DNA from: Pilatotrama ljubarskyi
Taxonomy: Eukaryota; Basidiomycota; Agaricomycetes; Polyporales; Polyporaceae
Assembly (NCBI GenBank): GCA_022385805.1
Contig: MU277741.1
Span: 61,473 to 125,472, forward strand
Direction of reading: 5' to 3'
Length of the DNA: 64,000 nt
Each line of letters opens with the position of its first letter. The stretch's first letter is position 1. Both the position numbers and the translations under genes were made by a program. The notes beneath the pieces are model-generated. The model saw only the letters and a program-made list of their open reading frames with translations. It did no database searches and was not told the origin of the DNA. Positions 23,906 through 36,138 of this stretch are shown piece after piece.

Positions 23906-26770
23906 ACCGCGTGCGTGCTGGGCTTGGCTGCGGTAGATCTGGAGATGTGCTGGGTAGTCAGGGTAGAGGGGATGGTGGGGGTCATTCAGTCAGTCGGCGC
24001 CAGTCAGTCAGGTAAGGCTTAAGCGAGTCGAAGCTCAACGCGCTCGACGTCTTCAGAATGGAAGCGGGTACGGAGGGACGAGAACAGGCAGCTGCGACCA
24101 CGCAAAGGCCGCAGGAAGAGGGGGGACGGACCGTTGCGAGCGGGTCTAGGTCGCGGGTGGTATCACGAGGCCGGAGGGCCACCCTCCCATGAGCGGCACG
24201 GCTGCAGCGGGCAGCCGCTCGGTCCTCTGGAGTTCTCAGCGTCCACAGTGAATCCACGATGTCGGTCATCGCGTATACGGTTTCACAGGGAACTCATTCA
24301 GCGTTCCGGAGAACGTGGCCGTGGACTGAGGCGGGAGCGCACTCGAAGCGGATCGAGTCTGGCTTCGTCGGAGCGCTGAGTTGCATGCGCCATGTCCTCC
24401 AGCATAACCTTGATATTATCCTGTGGTTATCCTTGCGATGGTTTCGGCGTAGTGCAGGAATCTGGACGCAGGTCGTGGCGCAGTGAGAGCGATGTGAGCG
24501 ACGGGGAATCCGGAAGCAGGAGAGCGTTGAGTCGTAGGCTAACGAGGCGTAATGATAAGTAAGGGGCAATTCGGAACGGATGAAGTACTTCGTTCTTACT
24601 ACTTACTCACCAATGTCATAACTATCGGCGCATTACTACGATACGCCAAGTAAGTAAATGTTATACAGACCAAACAGATAACTTACCTACAAACGCTGTG
24701 CAGTGCACAGTGGCGCTCAAACTCAACCTGAACTTGTTCAGTTTCCATCCATCCTCCTCGAGCTCGGAGTCAGTAGCCCTGGGGATCGTACGTATCCCTG
24801 CGTAGACTTTGATCACACACCGCTGCTGTCATGTTCAGTTGAGTCGGGGGGACGCACACCTACGCCCACGCTAGGGCATGTGGACGCCGCTCTGCATGTC
24901 CGTATTATTCCCATGTGCTGTTTCTCTGCAGCTGGCTGGGCTCCGGTATCGTCTTGGGCATGGCACTGTGAAATCGTGAACATTTCTGTCAAGTATCCGA
25001 CTCAGTTCACCTTGCGACCCTGGCCCTCTTACGATGCCCGAGATCTCCTCCCTATTCATTGCGAATCGCGATCCATCAAATGAATGCTTCGAGACGGGTA
25101 TGCTCAGCGCTGGAAGCTGGAAGTTCTCATTCCCCATACCAGAAGTCCTTCGGACCACATGAACCCAATGGCCTGCAGGACGGCCCCGCTTCCCGCTATC
25201 AAACTCTCCAGGTGCGTGTGCGCTGTATCATGTTTCAGCATACCACGGGAACGTATGGCTGCGCAAGTGCTCCGGCATTTCGCGACGACACGCTCCCGTC
25301 TTGACATCGGGCGCTGCGAGGCGCTACGAGCCTCCCGACGATTGCCTCCGCCAGCTGATGTTGCTAGATATCTGCAGCTCTTGGCTATCGCGGGGTAATC
25401 GCGAGTCGTCTCGCCGGGGTCCTATCATTATCCCCGCACCGGCGGCAAGCAGGCGGTGACCCGCACCTGTGCTAGCACCGTGCGTCTCGAGCTTGTTTGT
25501 GACAATCGAGCTTGAGATGTACTATGTATATGACGCATATAACTGCGTATGGTTTGATTACCTGTGTATCTGGTCCCGCCCTTGACTAGCAGTCTTCCGC
25601 GCAGGAATGAGTTGGACCTTCCCCTTGCTTGCTCGGCCGGGTTGCCGTCCCACTGGAAGCGCTGGGTACACGCTCGCTCAGCCTTCGGGCTTGGCAAGGC
25701 GTCCATCTCAGATGTTTGCTAGTCTTGCCGCCTGCTCTTTGCTTTCACTGACCGGGTGCCAATCGGAAGTTCTCACCGACGAGCTACATAGTGAATCGTG
25801 GCGTCGGCGACCGCTACCGGGTGCGCGTCCCCGCGGACCGCCGTAAACGCGCACTCAACCCACAGCGCCTGCTTCACGAAAAAGGGTACTTGGAATGCCG
25901 GGGCAGGGCGATGCTTCCTTTCTGCGGAGTGCTTTGTCCGCACCGATGAACTGGGTTGCAAGCTCGCCGGGACGACATCGGATTTGGACCCCGAGTGTTC
26001 GTCTATACAAATTTGATTGGCCGCCGTCGCGGAGCAATCGATATATCTCGAACGGATCTGTGAGCAATACCTAGGAACCCTGCCCATGAGCAGATGAATT
26101 GTCTTCGTCGTGGCCTGCATCATGCATGTTTTAAAGACAACCAGTGGTTGCACGTGCGAAGAGAGTGAAGGTGACCCAGGGGCGGTTTCTGTACGTGTTG
26201 TTCGAACATCTACGAACGACCACTCGCTATGTCGCGATACCGTCTACTGCAGGCTTCATGAAGCCCCTGGGGACCCCGGAAAGTCTTCCAAGACCGCGAA
26301 TATCCCTCATGCCAATGCTCGATTCATAGGCATCATCTCCTCGTCGCCGGAACTTGTCGTACCCAAGGCACTGCACCGTGGTAGTCCTGGCGTTGCCATA
26401 AAGGGCAACTTCCCAAGAGGATCCAAATACCTATCAAGACGATTTCCGTCAACTGGGCGCCCCTGCCCGAATGAGACCTCGCTCTGGCGCCGGGTCCTCA
26501 AGGCAGACAAGCGCGCAGCTCAAGGAACCGCACTTAAGTCATCTCGACGCCAGTCAATGGCCCCTCGCTCTCCCTGCTCCGTGCTACCATCGTACAGGAC
26601 AGCTCGTCCTCTCTGACTCGACCGCTCCACCATTCGAGCCGCCTCGGACGTGCCCCGCAGGGACACCCACCTTCCACACACTGTGAGTGCACGCATCCCC
26701 GTAATCCGCAGGAGTCATAATCCTGACTTCCACCCCCTTCCACCCGCTGATTCCTTCATTTGGTGCAAGG
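23906..26770. other. Long gene-poor stretch between FMN-oxidase copies
   Basis: About 2.9 kb with no recognisable protein motif on either strand. The first 100 bases carry short CAGTCAGT repeats near 23990-24010, probably in the 5' UTR or promoter of copy 1. A locally AT-richer patch at 24540-24690 has several TAAGTAA/TTACTTA-like strings in both orientations. Frames of 126-168 codons (24703-25083, 26110-26616) look random in composition. Confidence 0.4.
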
Positions 26771-27314
26771 ATGCCTGCACTTTCTGTCCGACGCGAGGAC
26801 GAGGGCTCCGGAGCGTTGACTCCCAAACAAATCGTCGGCATGGCCTTTGCCCTCAGTAAGTGCATTCCCCGGGGTCCAGAGACCACCCCTCTGACTTTCG
26901 CCCCCCCTCGCTTGCATCGCCCTTCGATTAGCCCTGTTCATCTTCTTGTGCGTCGCCCTCTGCCTCTTAGGGCGCAAGAAATGCCTCGCCAAGCGCGCTC
27001 GCGCTGCACAGTCCTCCCCCTCCTCGCGCGTCGCGGTCCGTGGTGGCGTTGTCTACCCTACGTCGACCCCGCGCAAGTGGAAGGCCTGGCAGAAGGCCCG
27101 CGTCGACGATGAAATCTACGGCAACGGCTGCGGCTTCCCGGGCCGACTATCGCCCCTGCGAAGGGGGTCCTCGCAGCACTCGCGCTCGACCTCCTCGCTG
27201 TCCGGAACGTCGTCCTTCAATGGCGAGCATGCGCTCCCCATCCTGCCCATGGTTGCTGTTCCACCCCCCGCGTGGCTGGAACAGCCACCCGTTATGGCCC
27301 AGTTGCCACTCTGA
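26771..27314 (+). CDS. Small single-pass membrane protein, unknown function
   Basis: Two exons (26771-26855 and 26932-27314) give 155 residues. The N-terminus MPALSVRREDEGSGALTPKQ is hydrophilic. A membrane helix spans the splice site (VGMAFAL then TLFIFLCVALCLL), followed at once by GRKKCLAKRAR, a positive stop-transfer patch. The rest is Ser/Arg-rich with a short conserved-looking TPRKWKAWQKARVDDEIYG and a Pro-rich end (PPPAWLEQPPVMAQLPL). Topology suggests N-out, C-cytosolic (inference). I do not recognise a family. Support is the splice site, a good hydrophobic profile and a clean stop; it could still be mis-predicted. Confidence 0.55.
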
Positions 27315-28356
27315 GGGTCGCGCACTTGCGACCCTCACACACCACGGCCACCCATACCATAGTGATCGCGTCTCTGGATACCCGTCATTAGCTCCTGGAC
27401 TGACTGTCTCTCCTGATGAGCACATGCATATGCCCCGCCTCGCCCTCATTTTCCTCCGACCGGTACTTATTGTATGTACTCTTCGCGGGGGGCGCGACGC
27501 CGCTCCATGCTACTCGTTCTGTCCCGACTCTCGCTACCTCCTGCCACCGCGTCCAATGTACCATCTATTCGTCAACCGACTTCGTCCAAGCTCGTGCACC
27601 TCTTTCACGTCGCGGAATACTGCAAACATGCGCTTACGACCTGTGCCACTACCCACTAATCAACCTGTTTGGCTTGAGCTCAGACGGGGCGCCCAAGGGG
27701 AAATTGAAGGGAGAGAGAGCGTGTCTGCGCGAAGCGGCGCAGCTGCTTAGCATGGTTTCCGAGAATATCGGAAATGAGTCCGTATGACGATAGTCAAGCG
27801 CCCAATCGGGCCGAATGACTGGACCGGGAAGCCGGAACCGTCTTGCTGCAGGGCCGGGAATGCGGGCTCAACGTGGTCTCCTGGCCGTGGGCTCACATAT
27901 GCAGTGGCAGGCCTACTGGATCCGCGAGGCGGCATGCGCAGACGTTACGCTGCGGCCACACATTCGAGAGGAATGGCTGCGCTGCGCGTTGCTCATTTAC
28001 CACAGCAGAGCTAGAAGGGGGACTCGGAGTGCGGCTGCGGTAGGTCTTGGTTCCATGCGTACGATAAGAGTACCGCCGGGTTCCTCGGACTGGCGCAGGA
28101 TATACGACTACAACGTCATCTGTGGTGGTTCCGTCGCTCTGTAGTGGCTTCCATCGCATTACAGGGTGGTCTATGGGGACCACTCAACTGTACGACGTGC
28201 GGTGAGCCGTAAGAGTTTCATGCATGGCTAGAGGGGTGTACAGTGTTATGCTCGTCCCTCCCCCTGTCATAGAGCACATCGGAACGTCTGCCTAGGGGAG
28301 ACTAAGAGGGGTGCGGATAATGGTACAGAGCTCACACCTTTATTTCCTCGATACCC
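27315..28356. other. Intergenic region, nothing recognised
   Basis: About 1 kb between the small membrane protein and the 3' end of FMN-oxidase copy 2. Overlapping frames of 60-120 codons show no motif. Confidence 0.4.
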
Positions 28357-29970
28357 CTAGTCTATCTTGACCATAACCTCTCCTGCCCTTCCCCATATCT
28401 CAGATACGCTTTTATAACCGCAAAGACCTAGCGTGATCTCGAACTCCGCCAAGATACTCTTTACGACGGTCTCCACACCAACCTGGCCTCCGATCGCGAG
28501 CCCGTATATATACGACCTGCCAACTATCGCCCCGGTCACGATATCAGACAACATGCTTCCGAAAACACACCATGCAAGAGGAGACGTACGTAGGACTCCT
28601 TGCGCTCCAATCGCAATGGCACGGAAGATGTCTGTGCCCGTCCGGATCCCGGAATCCGTCAGGATGGTGAAACGCCCGCTCCGCTGAGCAGCTTTGACTT
28701 TCGGAGACTGGCAGATCTTCTCCAGAGCCCAGATGCAAGGAATTGCACCGTCGATCTGCCTGCCCCCGTGGTTCGACACAATGATTCCGTCCATCCCCGC
28801 GTCGATGGCGAGCTCGGCGTCCTGAAACAATGCCGCGATGAGCCCGACTCTGTCGCCTGTCCTCAAAGCTCCGGAAGTACCTCGACGCTCAGGATGCCCT
28901 TCAGGACGAGGGGCCCATCCCAGTTTTTCCGGATGAATGCCAGCTCGTCCCACGTGCGGTACACGCCCTCTGCTAGCTGGCCCATCCACTCGTCGCCGAG
29001 CCTGAGAAGCTCAAGCGCCTTCTTATCGCCCTTCTGCACCAGCTCGTCGAACTTTGCAGGGTCGTACGGGAACTCGGGTACGTCGTCGTGTGCGTATGGT
29101 TCGAGTCCGTAGCGCTGCATGAACTCGGGGTCGGTGAGCGCTATCTGCGCGCCGACCGCATGATAGAAGGGCAGATAGGCAGTGTCGATATCGTGAGGTC
29201 TCCATCCGAGCGACATGGTATCGACAGTGACTACGAGAGCGCTGTATCCGTTGTTCTTCGCCCTCTTCATGAGCGATAGGGTCATCTCAGGGACGAGAGG
29301 CCTACTCGGCGTCAGCCTCGATGCAGTTCATTGTCGAGCTGTAACAAGGTGCTCACCAGTATAGCTGGAACCACCGAGGTCCTGAGCCGTTCGCCTCGGC
29401 GACAGCCTCGATCGACCGGCTGGACACGGTACTGAGAATCATGGGCACTCCGAGTTCCCGCGCCGCCGCAGCCGTTGCCAACTCGCCATCTGGGTGGACG
29501 ATTCCGTGCACGCCGATAGGAGCAAGGAACAAGGGTGAAGAGTACTTCACGCCGAAGATCGTTGTCTGTACGAGACAGGAGAGCACCGTGAGCACCGGGT
29601 GTTGCAAGACGGGCATTTCCTGACTCACCTCGATGCTGCGATACGTGACGTCCCGCAGCTGCCGCGGGATCACCTTCCACTTGTTCAGCTCTTTCCTGTT
29701 CGCATGGAAGGTCTCGTGGGTCCCAGCGTTCCCGAAGACGTAGTTGAAAGCGTCTGTGGATGCTGTGTAAGCAGCGTCCGCATACTAGCGGCGGATACTG
29801 CCGCTATTAGAGTATGCACCTAGCCGATTTTTCAGCTTCTCTCTGGCTGCTTCCTCGACCTTCTTGACGTCCACGGAGCCGGTGACTGGTGGCCGCCGGC
29901 TGTGGTACGAGTCTCGCATGAAGTTGGACCACATGGAAGGGGCAATCGCGTCTGCAGTATAGTCACCCAT
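28357..29970 (-). CDS. FMN-dependent 2-hydroxyacid oxidase, lactate 2-monooxygenase-like (copy 2)
   Basis: Paralogue of the enzyme at 22-24 kb with the same block order: WSNFMRDSYHSRRPPVTGSV, SSPLFLAPIGVHG, PRWFQLYW, VTVDTMSLGWRPHDID, catalytic SNHGGRQIDGAIP, LTDSGIRTGTDIFRAIAIGA and YIYGLAIGGQVGVE, ending GEVMVKID. It also lacks a cytochrome b5 domain. All flavin and catalytic residues seem intact. The intron before DAELAID sits at the same place as in copy 1 but begins GT. I chose MGDYTADA at 29970; an in-frame ATG at 30024 would add 18 residues, but a TATA-like box at 30066-30075 leaves almost no 5' UTR for it. Confidence 0.9.
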
Positions 29971-30065
29971 AGCTGCTACTGTCGGTGGTAAATTCAGCGG
30001 GGAGCAGAGAGACAAAGTATGCAACGAGAGCGACCAGATGACGGCCAGTCCTGCCGCATGAGGGC

Positions 30066-30075
30066 CCTTTTATCG
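30066..30075 (-). promoter_or_regulatory. TATA-like box of FMN oxidase copy 2
   Basis: The minus strand reads GATAAAAGGG about 95 bases before the chosen ATG and about 45 before the alternative one at 30024. It favours the downstream start. Confidence 0.35.
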
Positions 30076-30539
30076 AGAGCGCGAGACGCATCTTCCATAC
30101 CTAAACTGGGGACCCAGAGCCGGACATGTTTCCAGATTTTGCAGTCGGATTGCCCGGACGGCCGTCCTATCTTGAGAATATCAACAATGTGCCCAAGAAG
30201 CACGCACGTCCATATGTCGAGTCCACTGATCCAGCACTCCGCGGAGGAGACATCGAGTAAGTGAGATGATTTTGTCGCTCCTGGTCTCTAGCAACGTCAG
30301 CACAGATATCGGAAGAAGTTGATCATCCATCAGGCTTCTGTTACCTTTGTGCAAGTGATGAGGCTGAACAGCAAGACTCGGAGATGATCCTCTTCCATCA
30401 TGCCGGAGGACTCGAAGGAGATCCGGAGGAAGTATCATGATTCAAGCTTTGTCGACACAGCTGAGCTGATATTGTCAATGGCATGAGATCTATACAGCTG
30501 TGAGTTACCAGTCTACCAGCGGGAATCAGCAAGGTTGAG

Positions 30540-30690
30540 TGAGCACTTACAGTACCGCCCGACATAAGCCGCCATGTGATGGGTCCCACCGTCCTGAGCT
30601 TCTTTCCGCTGACATACGATCCGAGCGTGAGTACGAGAACCACGATAGCATCGAGAATATTCCTGCTGGCTGTTTCGCTGATGGTCACTC
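30540..30690 (-). pseudogene. Possible fragment of a DUF6533-type membrane protein
   Basis: The minus strand encodes VTISETASRNILDAIVVLVL, then TLGSYVSGKKLR and ITWRLMSGGT, followed by a GTAAGT splice donor. The pattern of a membrane helix, a charged linker and a GT-rich end resembles the fifth-helix region of the large Agaricomycete DUF6533 family. I could not find the preceding helices in frame within 600 bases upstream, so it is either a decayed copy or a chance match. Confidence 0.25.
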
Positions 30691-31711
30691 GAAGCTGAGG
30701 GATTGAACATGTGCTAGGCCTGTATATCGAGCCACTTGGACGTCTCCTTCTGATTTGACCTCGGACTACAGTCCAAAAGCGGCATCTGCCACGGGGGCTC
30801 TGGCAGTATTCTGGCAGCTCGAAATTGTTCTCGTTGCATCACCCGAAGCCGGCCGCGGGCTGATTTAGGGATGCATTGAGTGATCTGCTCGCCAGGACTC
30901 TGGGCCCAGTTCGACGTGCTGTTAGATTCTGCACGTAATTTGAGCGGAGGGAGCCGATGTCGCCCAGTGCTCGCAGGTGCAGTATCATTCTTGATTTGAG
31001 GGAGCATCAGTCCTACGGTGCTGACTGTTGGCATCATGACGATGCTCGCGCAGACGCGGAGAGTACTCGATGCAGGAATTCGAGTGACCCTCCTCGTCCC
31101 GGGGCACATCGACCACAGTAAGGCACGTTGTGAACCGGAGCTGTCGAGACTCGAGAGCTGCGCTCGCCTCAGATTCCTGCACAAGGCTGGCAGCCAAAGA
31201 CTGGTTTCGATAATGGAGCCATGCAGGCCGGCGTTGCACACTCGTTTAGCGAGCCCTGCGGCGCATCAGGCGACGATGGAGATGACCTCCGCGTTCATTC
31301 TGAGCGCAGCGGGGCTGCGGGCGAAGAGGCGGGAGGCGTTCCGCAGCCACGTAGTCGGCCTCCCGTACCTTCGCCACTGGCATGTGCGTACTGAACACGG
31401 GCGCTCAAGCGCCCATGCGCAGCCTGATCTGAACCACTGCGCCTCTTGTGGAATCCGCTGGTACGTAGATCGCAGGATGACACAAGTGCGATATCGTCAC
31501 TGCAGAACCCCAACGCTCTTGCGCAGCCTTTGGTATGCTGCGCCTGAGTCAAGTGGCATGGTGTACGAGCTCGTCAACATTCTCTCGCCAAGCAGGTCAG
31601 CATGCAGTCATAGGGCGGCAGGGCATAAAAGGCGGATACGCAAAACCAGGAGCAGCAAGCTACCCCAGCGAACCAAAGCTCTATCCAAGCCGCCGTCCAA
31701 TCGCCTTCGAG

Positions 31712-31998
31712 ATGACTAGCAAGGCCGGCCAGAACAATGATAACAAGAAACAAGACATCAAGGACGACTGTACGGACGGTATACTTACCTCCCATTGCAC
31801 TGCAGCGTACTGATGGCCTTCTCTACAGCCGCATCGTTCACGACGACGAGTAGCACCCTCTATGACGGCAAGGACAGCTCGTCTGCCGCCAAGTCCGCGG
31901 AAGGGACGAAGCTTGACGAGTCCGCCACTTCTTTCGCCAAGAAGGCGGCGGAAGAAGGATGGAGCGCGCCGACCGCGACCCGCCCCTCCCTCGGCTGA
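31712..31998 (+). CDS. Possible small hydrophilic protein
   Basis: Two putative exons: ATG at 31712 (MTSKAGQNNDNKKQDIKDDC), then a GT..AG intron of about 50 bases ending CTCTACAG, then a Ser/Thr/Lys-rich exon with DSSSAAKSAEGTKLDESATS and the ending EEGWSAPTATRPSLG with TGA at 31996-31998. Composition is protein-like in this frame. No family is recognised. An alternative exon could continue to about 32150 in another frame (KGKLERNFASTFRQHLD), so the 3' end is uncertain. Confidence 0.3.
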
Positions 31999-32204
31999 AG
32001 ACACAATGGATGTACGCGCAATTCCGCTCTCCTCACTATATGCCGATGCTAACCCATCCAGAAGGGCAAACTGGAGCGCAATTTCGCCAGTACGTTTCGC
32101 CAGCACCTGGACACTCATACTTGGGACATTCTGGAAGATGTGAGGAGCTTAGCACAGGGGTTGCATACCAGCGATCGTCACAGAAAATCGAATAAATACC
32201 GTGA

Positions 32205-33258
32205 TTACATGAAGTCGTCCATCATTTCTTGCACCGATTGCTTCGGCGGTTCTGCTTCCTCGTATTCTCCAGAGAACAGGTTATCGTACGACCTCGCTGC
32301 CTTCTCCGCTTCCCGAGCTCGAGCGAGTTCGGCGTCCGCCTTTTTCTACGCGACGAGGGTGGCAACAAGCCCTTGCGTCAGCAAAGCCGTTAGTCTGACC
32401 GGTGTACGGCGTACCTTAGCGGCAGCGGCTGCTCGCTTGGCCGCGTTCTCCTTCTTGACGCGCTCGATGCGTTCCTGTTCGTGATCAACCTCACGTTCGA
32501 CCTTCGTTTTGTTCAGTCGATTGACGATGACGTTTTCTCGTTTGGGCACATGCACTGCAGGCTATGTGAGCGAGCTCTATGCCTATGTGCGCAAAATTAC
32601 GTACCCCGCTTCACCTAAAGATGATGTCCGTCAGTATTCACGGTCGCATGCCATGGCAGAGTTTGTTATACTCACGCGTTTGTCGTTGTGGAAGGAGACT
32701 TGCCCAACAGCCATGTCACCGGTTTTCTGTACCGGACCTCAAAGACAGCACGGGAAAACACAGTGGTAGATCGTAACCGAACCTTTAAATTATCTGCAGG
32801 CGTGTAGATGATGGTCAAGTTATCCTTCTTGTTGCCTGTAGGTCTAGCAGCGTCAGTCAGTCCGAAAGGATGGGACTCCACATCGTCAAGCACACCTTCG
32901 ATAGAGTTTGCTTTCACAAGCTGAGCACAGTCTACTAGTAATGCCTCGGGAATGGCATCCCATGTCATTCCTTCAGGCATCCGGAGATACACGTGCGCAG
33001 AGGAAAGCTTGTCGACGTGGAACCAGACATCTTGTGGCCATGCATATTTGATGAGATCCTCGTCTACAGGTTAGATATGAGCATCGCAGGTAGGTCATAT
33101 AATCACCTCAATTCTCTCACTTACTCTCAAATTTGTCTTTCCCCATGTAGATGGTCGCAGGAGGGTCAACCGCTTCATCGCACGCAATGTCAGCAACAGC
33201 ATAGGGCAAGTAGGACCTCCCTCCAGCGCCTACCCGTGGAGGTAAAGAATAGGACCAT
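32205..33258 (-). CDS. CCDC25 homologue (NFACT-R/DUF814 domain protein)
   Basis: The spliced protein starts MVLFFTST, then [78 protein letters not shown], [13 protein letters not shown], a short exon [23 protein letters not shown] and a Lys/Glu/Ala coiled coil, ending [11 protein letters not shown] with TAA at 32205-32207. Order and length match eukaryotic CCDC25, which shares the NFACT-R domain with ribosome-quality-control factors; human CCDC25 is also described as a DNA sensor. A fungal role is not established. One exon, 32605-32614, is only 10 nt. At least six introns lie in about 1 kb. Confidence 0.9.
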
Positions 33259-33714
33259 CTCGTCTCCAAAGGCCACGAATAGATGGATAGATGGACTATG
33301 ACAGATTCTGCGGTGCTGCCTGGAGGTCGGTTGCAAGTTGTTTCGCAGCTGCAGAGATCGGTTCACGGGCGCTTGTCTAAAGAGAGATCGTTCCGGAAGC
33401 TCGGGCCGAGAAGCTCTTGCTATACTTGGGTGGGCGCCTCTGGCGAAAGTCAACATTGCTCTCCTGCTTGTCTTGTCATCTGGGAATCATACGGCACTTG
33501 TTGAGGTCGCGCACGGCGGCGTATATCATCTCCCTGACTTTGCAAACCAAGCAGGGGCTCGACTAGAGGGAGGCCTGCACAGAGTCCAGTGAATCTTGTC
33601 GGATACACGTGAGTTATTGTCTTCAGAAACAATAAACCTCAGACGTCTCGGCCCAAAGGCCTTGCAGATTCTGATATTTATGCCTCGCGAAAACTCCCTC
33701 CATCCGAGAAAGAC
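33259..33714. other. Divergent promoter region, CCDC25 homologue and P450
   Basis: 456 bases between two divergent starts. No clear gene or repeat was seen. Confidence 0.35.
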
Positions 33715-35920
33715 ATGTACAGCTTGCTATCGCTTGTGCTGAGCTTTTTGGCTGCGGCCGTAACGACCATCTATCTATATCTCTTCTACCTCGTTGTTCT
33801 ATGGCCACGACGGAATCCTCTCCGCAGATTGCCCGGCCCGCCGATACGCACTCTGTTTGGAAACCATCTAGGAGCGGTGCTTGAGTGAGTGTTTTGACGG
33901 TGATCATCTCTTCCAGAATGCCCCTCCCTGTGGCAAATGCCGTGGAAAGGGGAAAGGTAGGGGCGTCGGGGGATCGGTTCTATCGTGAGGTCTGACAGGA
34001 AAGCAGTCCGTCTAGATCACCAAGGGTGCATGAGAAGTTTATCAAAGACTATGGCCGCAACGTGCGCATACGCGGGCTCTTTCCAGTACGTACAGTATCA
34101 CCACGTCCCACATATTTCGTGTCCGGCCATGCTCAGCTCTTCACTGTCAGTGGGAGGAACGGCTATTCACATTGGATCCCGTCTCCCTCGCACATATACT
34201 CAAACATTCCACCATCTACGAAAAACCATGGCAATCCCGCGCTCTCATCTCCAGTATGATCGGCGTAGGGATGCTCGCGGCAGAGGGCCAGATGCACAAA
34301 CGTCAGCGCAGGGTCGCCACGCCCGCGTTCTCGATACAGAACATGCGCGCCCTTGTCCCAGTGACGTTCAAAAAGGGCATGGAGCTCAAGGACAGATGGA
34401 TGTCGCTCATCTCTGTGTCACAAGATCCCTCAGAAGGGGAGAAATCGTGTGGAGGAATGAAGCTCGATGTCTGCCATTGGGTTAGCCGTGCGACGTTCGA
34501 TGTGATTGGATTAGCAGGTAAGCATTCGATCGCAATCATGGCGCATGCACGGCGGACCGACCTGTACGCGCAGGATTCGATTACCACTTCAATGCCATCC
34601 GTGACGAATCAAACGAGCTGTTTATGGCATACAAAGACATGTTCGAGACTGCTATCTCCCAGCAGAAGGGCAGTCTCTGGGATCTCGCTGCTCTATATTT
34701 CCCAGTAATCGACAAGCTATGGGTACGCGAATTTCTGTTTGTCCCTATCAAGCACTTACGATCTCGCCACAGCCAGGAGAGCGTTACAGGGTCGTGCAGA
34801 GGTCGCACGAGGTCATCAACCGCGTTGCTGGCCGTCTGGTACAGGAAAAGAAACGCAAAATCGAAGAAGCCGAGAAGAGCGGCAGCGTATACGGCGGCAA
34901 GGATCTCCTCAGTGCTCTTCGTAAGAGGTCCCCTCATCCATGTTGAATACAATTTGACTCTTGTGTCCAGTTAAGTCCAACATTGCTGTCGACCTCCCGC
35001 CTGATCAACGAATCTCTGACGAAGACATCCTGCATAACATCAATACATTCCTCTTCGCAGGCTCAGACACGAGCTCGCTGACCGTAACATGGCTGCTCTA
35101 CCTCCTCGCGAAATACCCCGAAGTCCAAGAGCGCCTACGCGGAGAACTCCGATCGATCCAGCCTGCGGTCCCCCTCGAGTCACTCACGCAGGATGAGATC
35201 GCCTCCCTTTATACGGCGGTCGCGGAACTGCCGTACCTGGAGAACGTCGTGAAAGAGACCCTGCGGTTAATCCCGCCTGTGCATTCGTCAATCCGGGTGG
35301 CGACGCAGGACGATGTGATACCGACTGCGACTCCGGTTGAGCTTCGTACTGCGGATGGCAAGGTGGAGAAGGTGCACAGCTTCTTGATGCCCAAAGGAGC
35401 TTGTGTCCATGTCCCGATCGAGGCGTTCAACCTTGATCGCGAGGTCTGGGGCCCGGATGGCTGGGCTTTCAAGTATGTCTAGTATTCATCTCTGCGTCTG
35501 CTTTGCTCATAGAGGGTTGTAGTCCTGATCGTTGGGATAACTTGCCTGAGGCGGTCAAGGCGCAGCCCGGGCTGTACAGCAACATCCTCACCTTCTCTGC
35601 GGGCCCTCGGGTGCGTGCCTCTCCGTATGCCTTGATGGGCTTCCTCATGAACGTCGCATGCAGTCCTGCATTGGCGTGAAGTTCTCAATCATCGAGATCA
35701 AGATGTTCGCCTTCATCTTGCTCACCCACTTCAAGTTCGCTCCTGCGGATTTGGTGGGCAAGGCAAACGTGTATGTCCCCTTTCCGTGCGCTTCCTCGAC
35801 CATGTCTGAACTGCGACCTGTTACAGTGTGCTTACGCGACCGTATGTGGTGGACAAGCACAAGGAGGGTAGCCAGTGCCCCCTGTTCGTCATCCCTTTGA
35901 GCACCCAGACGAGTGCATGA
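33715..35920 (+). CDS. Microsomal cytochrome P450
   Basis: A class-II P450 of a basidiomycete multi-copy family. The N-terminal anchor (MYSLLSLVLSFLAAAVTTIY) is followed by a Pro-rich hinge (LPGPPIRTLFGNHL), SMIGVGMLAAEGQMHKRQRR (C-helix), I-helix FAGSDTSSLTVTW, K-helix ETLR in VKETLRLIPPVHSS, FKPDRW-type PERF motif, and heme loop FSAGPRSCIGVKFSIIEIK with the Cys ligand next to an intron. It ends PLFVIPLSTQTSA. All catalytic motifs are intact. It needs a separate reductase. Family number and substrate cannot be assigned by eye. It converges on a 2OG/Fe(II) oxygenase gene 218 bases downstream. Confidence 0.9.
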
Positions 35921-36138
35921 CGGCTTGCGCCCAGTGAACGGCACGACGTATTTGCTCGATCTCCTGTTGTCCGTCTCTATTCTATTTACACACGTCCTAG
36001 CTGGTATATGGATCATACATCCTCTCTTCTCCCTGCCCGGAAAATGATACACGGTCGACACGCGATACGTCTTCGCCAGCCGTTCGCGTCGGAACGGTGC
36101 TGGTCGGTCTGCCCCAGGCTCTGCTTGTTTGGCAATCC

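Larger units (their letters stand above)
29971..31711. other. Gene-poor region upstream of FMN oxidase copy 2
   Basis: About 1.7 kb with no intact gene recognised. The only suggestive piece is a hydrophobic fragment on the minus strand at 30540-30690, listed separately. A 233-codon plus-strand frame at 31018-31719 has no motif and antisense-like composition. Confidence 0.4.

Noticed and set aside
26110..26616. 168-codon plus-strand frame in the desert
   Set aside because: No family resemblance and amino-acid use typical of non-coding DNA.
31018..31719. 233-codon plus-strand frame
   Set aside because: No motif, His/Arg/Cys-rich random-like composition, and no consistent splice or start context.
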